Positions 41,590 to 48,202 of a stretch of DNA of 64,000 bases are shown in pieces. The notes beneath the pieces are model-generated. The model did no database searches and was not told the origin of the DNA. It worked only from the letters and a program-made list of their open reading frames with translations. The stretch is from DASTHG01 sp035491895 (GTDB taxonomy: Bacteria > Gemmatimonadota > Gemmatimonadetes > Gemmatimonadales > GWC2-71-9). The translations under genes were made by a program, and so were the position numbers. The stretch lies in the NCBI GenBank assembly GCA_035491895.1, contig DATJJY010000084.1, forward strand, positions 1 through 64,000, written 5' to 3'. Positions within the stretch are counted from its first letter, which is position 1; each line of letters opens with the position of its first letter.

Positions 41590-41732
41590 GTGCATAAAAT
41601 GCAGAGAAGATTCGACAGTTCGCAAGATCTATCAGTAATTTCTGCCGACTGATAGGCATCTTGTGCGTAAATTGCACATTTGATGTTACGAGACGTAGCT
41701 GGCGTGTCGCTATCTTATCACTGACAGGATAG
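41590..41732. promoter_or_regulatory. amtB upstream region with repeated palindromic sites
   Basis: Two related 16-mers in the same orientation lie at 41590-41605 (GTGCATAAAATGCAGA) and 41663-41678 (GTGCGTAAATTGCACA), 73 bp apart, close to seven helical turns. Between and beyond them are CTATCAGT/ACTGATAG (41629-41636, 41648-41655) and CTATC/GATAG (41710-41732). The pattern looks like regulator half-sites upstream of amtB. No clear sigma-54 -24/-12 element is seen on the amtB strand. Confidence 0.55.
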
Positions 41733-41840
41733 TGCTGCTAGTCAGCCGCGATGCCCGCATCGCGTTGTTTGCTTCTCGCTCTGGACGCCGCTGAGGGACT
41801 GCTGAAGGCAGGACCGTCCTACGCTGCTTCCGTTACGCTC

Positions 41841-43184
41841 TCAGTATCGACCCAAGTACCTGTTCAACTCCCACTCGCTCACCTGCCCGATGTACTCGTT
41901 CCACTCTTCCCGTTTCGCCTCGACGAACCGCTCGTAGATGTGCTGCCCCAACGCCGCCTGGATCACGGGCGACTTTTCCAGATACTCCAGCGCCTCGTGC
42001 AGGTCACGCGGCAGGTCGTCGATGCGGTAGCGACGGCGCTCGCGGAAACTCATCTCGAAGATGTTCTTGTTGACCGGCTCCGACGGGACGAGCCGGCGCT
42101 CCAACCCGTCGAGCCCCGCGGCCAGCTGCACCGCGAGGGCCAGGTACGGATTAGCCGAGGGATCCGGCAGGCGCAACTCGCACCGGGTGCCGGTGCCTCG
42201 CTTGTCGGGAATGCGCACCAGCGGTGAGCGGTTGCGCATCGACCAGACCACGTTCACCGGCGCCTCGTACCCCGGTACCAGGCGCTTGTAGCTGTTGACG
42301 AGGGGATTTGTGACCGCGCAATAGCCGCGCCCGTGCTTGAGCAGACCCGCGATGTACGCCAGCGCGACGTCGGACAGCCCCCATTTTCCCTTCGGGTCGT
42401 GAAACGCGTTCTTGCCGTTGGCGAACAGCGATTGGCTCGTATGCATCCCCGAGCCGTTCCGTCCGAAGATCGGTTTCGGCATGAACGTCGCCAGGAAGCC
42501 GTGCCGAAACGCCACCTCACGCACCACGAACCGGAACGTGGCCAGGTTGTCGGCGGTCTCGAGCGCCGCGGCGTAGCGGAAATCGATCTCGTGCTGTCCC
42601 GGCGCCACCTCATGATGCCCCGCTTCCACCTCGAACCCCATGGAAACGAGATCCTTGATGATCAGCCGCCGGATCTCCTCGGCGCGATCCACCGGTGTAA
42701 GGTCGAAATACCCCCCCTCGTCGTGCGTCTCCACCGTCGCCTGGCCCCGCGCGTCGAGCTGGAAGATGAAGAACTCCGCCTCCACCCCGGCCATCAGCTC
42801 GTAGCCCATCTGCCGCGCCCGGGCGATCTGGCGCTTCAGTGCCGCACGCGTGCACCCGGCGAAGGCCGAGCCGTCGGGATTGTAGATGTCGCAGATCACG
42901 CGGGCGACCTTCCCACCCTCGTCCTCGTACGGCAGGATGCGGAAGGTGTCGAGGTCGGGCTTCAACACCATGTCCGACTCCTCGATGCGCACGAACCCCT
43001 CGATCGAGCTGCCGTCGAACATGATGTCGCCGTCGAGCGCCTTCTCGAACTGGCTGGCCGGAACCTCGACGTTCTTGTTGATCCCGAGGATGTCGGTGAA
43101 CTGCAACCGCAGGAACGCGACGCCCTGCTCCTTGGCGAGGGCCAGGATGTCGCGTTTAGTGGAAGCGTGGGGCTTGGCGGTCAT
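41841..43184 (-). CDS. glnA: Glutamine synthetase, GSI-alpha type
   Basis: A 447-residue class I glutamine synthetase of the shorter, Bacillus-like (alpha) type. Conserved parts include FTDILGINKNVEVP, DGSSIEGF, the metal-site strings EAEFFIFQ and GHHEVAPGQHEIDFRYA (here Ala-Pro), GSGMHTSQSL and the Arg-loop NRSPLVRIP. The adenylylation segment of GSI-beta (NLYDLPPEE) is replaced by NKNIFEMSFRERR without the target tyrosine, so control is by feedback or a partner protein instead. ATG 43184 is chosen over TTG 43190. No SD precedes it: the 5' region is a repeat hairpin. It lies downstream of the GSI-beta gene on the same strand. Confidence 0.93.
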   Translation of the reverse strand: MTAKPHASTKRDILALAKEQGVAFLRLQFTDILGINKNVEVPASQFEKALDGDIMFDGSSIEGFVRIEESDMVLKPDLDTFRILPYEDEGGKVARVICDIYNPDGSAFAGCTRAALKRQIARARQMGYELMAGVEAEFFIFQLDARGQATVETHDEGGYFDLTPVDRAEEIRRLIIKDLVSMGFEVEAGHHEVAPGQHEIDFRYAAALETADNLATFRFVVREVAFRHGFLATFMPKPIFGRNGSGMHTSQSLFANGKNAFHDPKGKWGLSDVALAYIAGLLKHGRGYCAVTNPLVNSYKRLVPGYEAPVNVVWSMRNRSPLVRIPDKRGTGTRCELRLPDPSANPYLALAVQLAAGLDGLERRLVPSEPVNKNIFEMSFRERRRYRIDDLPRDLHEALEYLEKSPVIQAALGQHIYERFVEAKREEWNEYIGQVSEWELNRYLGRY

Positions 43185-43190
43185 GGGCAA

Positions 43191-43282
43191 TGACGGTAGG
43201 AGACGGTAGGAGACGGTAGGGGATGGTAGGGGTGAAGGCCATTCCCCTACCGTCTCCTACCGTCTCTTACCGTCTCCTACCG
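43191..43282. repeat. Decamer tandem repeat and its inverted copy forming a long hairpin
   Basis: Four direct copies of a 10-bp unit close to AGACGGTAGG (43191-43230), a short spacer (43231-43243), then four inverted copies close to CCTACCGTCT (43244-43282). The unit length equals one helical turn. It separates the two glnA genes and ends six bases before the GSI-alpha start. Confidence 0.85.
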
Positions 43283-43289
43283 ACCGTAG

Positions 43290-44756
43290 TTAACAGTCGT
43301 AATAGAGGAAGAACTCGTACGGATGCGGCCGCAACGCGACCGGATCGATCTCCTTGGCCCGCTTGTAACCGAGCCACGTATCGATGAGGTCCTGCGTGAA
43401 GACGCCGCCCTCGAGCAGGAACGCGTGGTCGGCCTCGAGCGCCGCCAGCGACTCGGCGAGGCTTCCCGGCGTGTTCTTGACGTGCTTCCGCTCCGCCGGC
43501 TCGAGCTCGTACAGGTCCACGTCCATCGGCTTCGGCGGCTCGATCTTGTTGCGCAGCCCGTCCAGCCCCGCCATCAGGAGCGCGGCGAAGGTGAGGTACG
43601 GGTTGCTCGACGGGTCGGGCGCGCGGAACTCGATCCGTTTCGACTTCGCCGACTTCGAGTACATCGGGATGCGGCAGATCGCCGAGCGGTTGCGCTGTGA
43701 GTAGATGAGGTTGATCGGCGCCTCGTACCCCGGCACCAGCCGCCGGTAGCTGTTGGTCGTCGGGGCGGCGAAGGCGAGCAGCGCCGCCGCATGCTTGATG
43801 AGCCCGCCGATGTACCAGCGCGCTGGGTCGGACAGCAGCGCGTAGCCCTTCGGGTCGTAGAACAGGTTCGTCTTGTCGTTCCACAGGCTCATGTGCACGT
43901 GCATCCCGGAGCCGTTGTCGCCGTACATCGGCTTCGGCATGAACGTCGCCGTGTAGCCGTACTGGGCGCAGACGTTCTTCACGACGTACTTGTACATCAT
44001 CACCTGGTCGGCCATACGGGTGAGGGTCGTGAAGCGCATGTCGATTTCGGTCTGGCCCGCGGTGCCCACCTCGTGGTGATGCACTTCCACGTCGATCCCG
44101 GCCGCGATCAGCGCCAGCATGATGCGGGAGCGCAGATCCTGCAGCTTGTCCACCGGCGGCACCGGGAAGTAGCCCTCCTTGTGCCGCGGCCGGTGGCCCA
44201 GATTCGGCGTGCCGTTGGCCCCCGAGTTCCAGATCCCCTCGACGGAATCGAGGTGGTAGTAGCCTTCGTGCGCGTTCTGGTCATAGCGCGCCGAGTTGAA
44301 GATGTAGAACTCGGCCTCGGGCCCGAAGTAGGCGGTGGTCGCGACGCCGCTCTTCACGAGGTACTGCTCAGCCTTCTGGGCGACGTAGCGCGGGTCGCGC
44401 GTGTAGCGCTCTCCCGTGATTGGATCCCCGATATCGCACGTCAGGGAGAGCGTCGGCACCTGCAGGCACGGATCGACGAAGGCGCTCGCCGGATCGGGGT
44501 ACAGCAGCATGTCGCTCTCGTTGATCGCCTGAAATCCGCGGATCGACGACCCGTCGAAGCCCAGCCCTTCACTGAAGACGTCCTCGCTCAGCTCTTTCAA
44601 CGGCAGCGAGAAATGCTGCCACGTGCCCGGGAGATCACAGAACTTCACGTCCACCACCTGCACGCCGGCCTCGCGGGCGCGGCGGATCACTTCGGCAGGC
44701 GACGGCTTACCCCCTCCCTTCGCCTCGCTTCTTGTCGGCTCCAACGTCGCGGTCAT
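43290..44756 (-). CDS. glnA: Glutamine synthetase, GSI-beta type with adenylylation-like tyrosine
   Basis: A 488-residue class I glutamine synthetase of the longer (beta) type, which joins ammonium and glutamate using ATP. Landmarks are DGSSIRGFQAINESD, the metal-site strings PEAEFYIF and HHHEVGTAGQTEID, GSGMHVHMSL and NRSAICRIP. Near residue 405 the segment VDLYELEPAERK matches the NLYDLPPEE adenylylation loop of enteric GSI, keeping the tyrosine. The usual modifier (GlnE) is not in the window. ATG 44756 has GGGAGAGGGG upstream. A sigma-70-like promoter and a leader with mutually exclusive hairpins precede it, so transcription attenuation is possible. Confidence 0.95.
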   Translation of the reverse strand: MTATLEPTRSEAKGGGKPSPAEVIRRAREAGVQVVDVKFCDLPGTWQHFSLPLKELSEDVFSEGLGFDGSSIRGFQAINESDMLLYPDPASAFVDPCLQVPTLSLTCDIGDPITGERYTRDPRYVAQKAEQYLVKSGVATTAYFGPEAEFYIFNSARYDQNAHEGYYHLDSVEGIWNSGANGTPNLGHRPRHKEGYFPVPPVDKLQDLRSRIMLALIAAGIDVEVHHHEVGTAGQTEIDMRFTTLTRMADQVMMYKYVVKNVCAQYGYTATFMPKPMYGDNGSGMHVHMSLWNDKTNLFYDPKGYALLSDPARWYIGGLIKHAAALLAFAAPTTNSYRRLVPGYEAPINLIYSQRNRSAICRIPMYSKSAKSKRIEFRAPDPSSNPYLTFAALLMAGLDGLRNKIEPPKPMDVDLYELEPAERKHVKNTPGSLAESLAALEADHAFLLEGGVFTQDLIDTWLGYKRAKEIDPVALRPHPYEFFLYYDC

Positions 44757-44809
44757 GTGCTCGATCCCCTCTCCCTTGTCGGTCGGCGTGAACGGGTGGT
44801 CAAAACGAC

Positions 44810-44845
44810 GAAAGCCCGCCTCCGGGCTCGGTGCGACGGGCTTCC
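44810..44845 (-). promoter_or_regulatory. Candidate attenuator in the glnA (GSI-beta) leader
   Basis: On the minus strand arm C (44818-44810, CGGGCTTTC) can pair with arm B (44828-44823, AGCCCG) as a 6-bp terminator-like hairpin followed by GTCGTTTTG, or with upstream arm A (44845-44837, GGAAGCCCG) as a 9-bp alternative. A further stem CGCCAT/ATGGCG (44879-44874, 44863-44858) opens the leader. The two pairings exclude each other, as in attenuators and riboswitches. Confidence 0.5.
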
Positions 44846-44880
44846 TGAAACTCGGGTCGCCATTGATTCTGGCATGGCGC

Positions 44881-44909
44881 AAGGTAGCCGGCACCAGGAT
44901 TAGCGTCAA
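44881..44909 (-). promoter_or_regulatory. Sigma-70-type promoter of glnA (GSI-beta)
   Basis: TTGACG (44909-44904), 17-base spacer, TACCTT (44886-44881) on the minus strand, predicting a start near 44874 and a leader of about 118 bases. Confidence 0.6.
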
Positions 44910-45022
44910 GCAATTCCCGCGCCAGCTGCAAGAAATACTTGGTTTGTGCTCTGAGACTCGTGAAAAGCGACGATTTGTAGTTGGCAATGCGCAACATTTG
45001 CATAATTCGAGCGACAACCCCT

Positions 45023-45286
45023 TCAGCCTGGGATGGCCTCTACGAATTGCACCAGCTCGACGGCCGAAAATTCACCGAACCGCTCGAGGATGTCCTTTTC
45101 CTGGCGCTCGAGAAACACCCAACCCGTCGTCTTGTGTTGGCCGTCTCCCACGAAGTGCATCCGGCCGCGCACCGCTTCCAGCTCGGCGTCGGGTTGGAAC
45201 TCGAGATACACGTTCCAGCGGCTTTGCCCGCGCTTCAGCTCACCCATGTGACGGGTACGATCCTGTCCCGGAAAATCCTCAGCCAT
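45023..45286 (-). CDS. Small conserved-looking hypothetical protein
   Basis: An 87-residue cytoplasmic protein starting MAEDFPGQDRTRHMGEL. It is rich in charged residues and has the phrases SRWNVYLEFQPDAELEAVRGRMHFVGD and RQEKDILERFGEFSAVELVQFVEAI, each read from about residues 21-47 and 60-85. The amphipathic pattern (strand-strand, then helices) suggests a small folded domain. The in-frame region upstream to 45385 has no support. I do not recognise the family. Its neighbours are glnA and a divergent zinc-ribbon/TPR gene; neither gives a clear functional link. Confidence 0.6.
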   Translation of the reverse strand: MAEDFPGQDRTRHMGELKRGQSRWNVYLEFQPDAELEAVRGRMHFVGDGQHKTTGWVFLERQEKDILERFGEFSAVELVQFVEAIPG

Positions 45287-45404
45287 ACTCACTACGCTAC
45301 GCTGTCTATTGGCATCATGCCAGCCAGTGCCGCTCCGGCTCTTCTCGACCAAGCCTTCGAACGCTCCGCCTTGCTGGAACGGCACGAGTTAGATTGCTCG
45401 CACC

Positions 45405-46088
45405 ATGACCTGTCATTCCTGTGGAACGACACTCTCCGAAGGCGCACGCTACTGCCACAAGTGCGGCGCCAGCACTACCGCCCCGGCGACCGGTTGGCGC
45501 GTGGGCCTACCGTGGGGGATCGCGGGATTGGCGCTCGGCGCGCTGATCGGCGTCCTCGCGATGCGCGGCAGCGGCGGCGCCGGTACAGCGGGATCCGCTG
45601 AGCCGGCCGCGCCGTTCGCCGGGGGAGCGCCCGCGACCGGTATTGCCGCACCCGATATCAGCCAGATGTCTCCGGAAGAGCGGGCCCAACGCCTCTTCGA
45701 TCGCGTCATGCGCCTCGATGAGGCTGGTAAGTCCGACAGCGTGCGGTTCTTCCTGCCGATGGCGCTGGGCGCCTACGAACAGCTGCCGGCGCTATCGCTC
45801 GACGCCCACTTCGACGTCGGTCTGCTGAAGCTCGCGGGGGGAGACGCGGCTGGGGCGCTCGCTCAGGCCGACACGATTCGCCGCCAGATCACGACCCATC
45901 TCTTCGCGGACATCCTGCGCGCCCGGGCGCTCGAGGCGCAGAATGACGCTCGCGGGGCGCGGGTCGCCTATCAGGACTTCCTCAAGAACGAAGCCAGCGA
46001 GCGCGCGCGCCGTCGGCCGGAGTACGCCGACCGCTCGAACTTGCTGGACGCGTTCCACGGGGATGCGGTGAGTCACACCGCTAAGTGA
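45405..46088 (+). CDS. Zinc-ribbon, single-span membrane protein with TPR-like domain
   Basis: A 227-residue protein. Residues 1-21 form a rubredoxin-like zinc ribbon with Cys3, Cys6, Cys17 and Cys20 (CHSC and CHKC). A hydrophobic segment at about 32-52 (GLPWGIAGLALGALIGVLAM) is a membrane span. A low-complexity Gly/Ala/Pro linker follows, then an alpha-helical region (about 90-215) resembling two TPR units (HFDVGLLKLAGGDAAGALAQ). Zinc-ribbon-plus-membrane-anchored TPR proteins are common and poorly described. The 3' end overlaps the convergent response regulator by eight bases. Confidence 0.8.
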   Translation: MTCHSCGTTLSEGARYCHKCGASTTAPATGWRVGLPWGIAGLALGALIGVLAMRGSGGAGTAGSAEPAAPFAGGAPATGIAAPDISQMSPEERAQRLFDRVMRLDEAGKSDSVRFFLPMALGAYEQLPALSLDAHFDVGLLKLAGGDAAGALAQADTIRRQITTHLFADILRARALEAQNDARGARVAYQDFLKNEASERARRRPEYADRSNLLDAFHGDAVSHTAK

Positions 46089-46632
46089 GGTTGGGTTCGA
46101 CCTTCGTACGGTAGCAGTCGGGGCAGATGCCGTGGCTGAACTCCGCCTGCGACCGATGCTCGATGTACCCTTCCAGCTCGCTCCATTGATCCGACTCGTT
46201 CCGAATCCGCTTGCAGTAGCTGCAGATCGGCAATAGTCCCTCGAGGGCGTCGATCCGCTGCCGGATCCCGAGGATCCGCTGCGCCACGCCGAGCCGGGCC
46301 TTCAGCTCGTCCCCATCCACCGGCTTGGTGATGAAGTCGTCGATCCCCGATTCCATCGCGGTGAGGAAACTCTCCTTCCCACCCCGCCCGGTCAGCAGGA
46401 TGAAGTAGGTGTAGAGCGGGGAGCGTGCTGCGCGGATCTGCCGGCACAGCTCCAGGCCGTCCATCTCCGGCATCATCCAGTCCGAAATCACGACTCGCGC
46501 CTCGGTGAGACGCCAGGCGTCCAACGCCTCCTGCCCGTCGTTCGCCGCGGTGACCTGATAGCCCGCCGCCTTGAGCACCGCCTGCAGCGTCAGCCGGCCG
46601 ACGGGATCGTCCTCGGCGATGAGGACGTTCAA
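46081..46632 (-). CDS. Response regulator with C-terminal four-cysteine domain
   Basis: A 183-residue protein: REC domain at 1-120 with phospho-acceptor Asp51 (VVISDWMMPEMDG) and Lys103 (ITKP), and a C-terminal region with two CxxC pairs, Cys137/Cys140 (PICSYCKRIR) and Cys170/Cys173 (SHGICPDCY). This CxxC-and-SHGICPDC module occurs at the C-terminus of many PAS and REC proteins and may bind a metal. It has no DNA-binding domain. Start TTG 46632 overlaps the upstream kinase stop as TTGA, so it depends on coupling. It is the last gene of a four-gene signalling operon. Confidence 0.88.
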   Translation of the reverse strand: MNVLIAEDDPVGRLTLQAVLKAAGYQVTAANDGQEALDAWRLTEARVVISDWMMPEMDGLELCRQIRAARSPLYTYFILLTGRGGKESFLTAMESGIDDFITKPVDGDELKARLGVAQRILGIRQRIDALEGLLPICSYCKRIRNESDQWSELEGYIEHRSQAEFSHGICPDCYRTKVEPNLT

Positions 46633-47813
46633 ACGGAGCCTGAGGCGGCCGGTGGCGCCAGTGGAGCGGCAGTGGGCGAAGGGCCCTGCAGCGGCACGAC
46701 GAACCAGAACGTACTGCCCTGCCCCACGACGCTCTCCACGCCGATCGTCCCCCCGTGGGCTTCGACCGCGAACTTGCAGAAGGTGAGCCCGAGACCGCTC
46801 GAGTGTTTGGCGCCGTGGCGCGCCGCCTCGACCTGTCCGAACTTCTCGAAGATTTTCTCGTGGAACTCGCTCGGAATGCCCGGCCCGGTGTCGCCGACGG
46901 ATACCCGCACGGCTCGGTCATCGCCCCGAACGAACACGCGGATGCGTCCTGAGGCCGGCGTGAACTTGATCGCGTTCCCGACGAGGTTGGCGATCACCCG
47001 GCGGATCACGCTCGGATCGATCATCGCCCGCAGCCGCTCGGGACCTTGCTCGAGCTGCAGCGACACGCGCCGGGCAGCAGCACCGATGCTGGTGACGGCA
47101 TCGGTCGCCACCGTCCCGACATCGGTCAGCGCCAGCTCGAGCGGCATCTTCCCCGCTTCGAGGCGGCTCACGTCGAGCAAATCGCTCACCATCTCGGTCA
47201 TCTCGACCGCGACCTTGCGCGCCTCGTCGATCGATTGGGTCATCTCCTGATCGAGCCGGCCCGCCCCGTCGAGCTTCAGGAGATCGAGGTAGGCCCGTAT
47301 CCCGGCGAGCGGGGAGCGCAGGTCGTGCACGATCATGTGCACCAGACTGTCGCGCAGCAGCTCGAGCCGCTCCAGCCGCTGGTACTGCTGCTCCACCTCG
47401 ACGTACAGCTGGTGCATGCGGACGGCGTTGCGCACGCGCAGGGTCAAGTCACTCTTGTCGATCGGCTTCGTGATGTAATCGTTCGCCCCGGCGCCGATGC
47501 CCAGCAGGCGCTGGTCCCGCTGGCTGAGCGCGGTCACGAGCAGCACGGGGATGGACGCGGTGGACGGTTCGGACTTGATCCGGCGGCACACCTCGAAGCC
47601 GTCCATCCCGGGCATCCCGATGTCCAGGAGGACCACGTCCGGGGCCATCGTCGCGACCTGCTGCAGCGCCTCGGACCCGTCGACGGCCTCGATGACCTCG
47701 TGGCCCTGCGCTTCGAGCAGATCGCGCAGCAGCAGACGGTTGGGATCCTGGTCGTCGACGACCAGGACACGCCCCGTCACCGCCTCGCGGCGGCGCAGCG
47801 CCGGCTCGGTCAC
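46629..47813 (-). CDS. REC-histidine kinase protein
   Basis: A 394-residue soluble kinase. REC domain at about 14-130 (VVLLDIGMPGMDG, ITKP), then a HisKA H-box (VHMIVHDLRSPLAGIRAYL) and HATPase with N (NLVGNAIKFTP), G1 (DTGPGIP), F and G2 (SSGLGLTFCKFAV) motifs. The receiver at the N-terminus suggests it is itself phosphorylated, perhaps by the hybrid kinase upstream. GTG 47813 overlaps the preceding REC gene stop as GTGA; the stop overlaps the next gene as TTGA. Confidence 0.92.
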   Translation of the reverse strand: MTEPALRRREAVTGRVLVVDDQDPNRLLLRDLLEAQGHEVIEAVDGSEALQQVATMAPDVVLLDIGMPGMDGFEVCRRIKSEPSTASIPVLLVTALSQRDQRLLGIGAGANDYITKPIDKSDLTLRVRNAVRMHQLYVEVEQQYQRLERLELLRDSLVHMIVHDLRSPLAGIRAYLDLLKLDGAGRLDQEMTQSIDEARKVAVEMTEMVSDLLDVSRLEAGKMPLELALTDVGTVATDAVTSIGAAARRVSLQLEQGPERLRAMIDPSVIRRVIANLVGNAIKFTPASGRIRVFVRGDDRAVRVSVGDTGPGIPSEFHEKIFEKFGQVEAARHGAKHSSGLGLTFCKFAVEAHGGTIGVESVVGQGSTFWFVVPLQGPSPTAAPLAPPAASGSV

Positions 47814-48202
47814 GACCGCCTCCGCGGCGGCAGGAGGCGTGCCACGAGCTGTGGCAGGGTGCGCGTGTCGATCGGCTTGGTGACGTACGCGTCGAACCCC
47901 GCAAGGCGGGCCTGGACCTCGTCACCGGTCATGGCCTGCGCCGTCATCGCGACAGTGGGAATGGCGCTCGTCCGCGCATCCTCCTTCAATGCCCGCACCG
48001 CTGCCAGCCCATCCATACCGGGGAGCCGGACGTCCAGCAGGATGAGATCGGGTCGCTCGGCGCGGGCGAGGCGGAGTCCTTCCTCGGCGGTGTGCGCCTG
48101 CAGCACGGCATGGCCCTGCGCGCGCAGCACTTCCGTCGCCAGCTCGAGATTCAGGGCGTTGTCCTCCACAATCAGGATTCGTGTTTCGGGGGCGCTCGTC
48201 AA
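47810..48202 (-). CDS. Single-domain response regulator (CheY/DivK-like)
   Basis: A 130-residue stand-alone REC domain: acidic pair EDN, phospho-acceptor in DLILLDVRLPGMDG, Lys in VTKPI. Such proteins carry phosphate between kinases. TTG 48202 overlaps the hybrid kinase stop as TTGA, and the short N-terminus (TSAPETRILIVED) supports this start. The longer frame upstream is a shadow of the hybrid kinase. The stop overlaps the next gene as GTGA. Confidence 0.88.
   Translation of the reverse strand: MTSAPETRILIVEDNALNLELATEVLRAQGHAVLQAHTAEEGLRLARAERPDLILLDVRLPGMDGLAAVRALKEDARTSAIPTVAMTAQAMTGDEVQARLAGFDAYVTKPIDTRTLPQLVARLLPPRRRS

Noticed and set aside
41548..41840. Sigma-54 promoter for amtB
   Set aside because: No GG-N10-GC type -24/-12 pair was found on the amtB strand; only palindromic sites are seen.
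42333..43193. A 286-codon frame opposite the GSI-alpha gene
   Set aside because: It is the complement of conserved glutamine synthetase codons, with no SD or homology.
43191..43282. CRISPR-like array
   Set aside because: The repeats are 10 bp without unique spacers, and the second half is an inverted copy. No cas genes are present.
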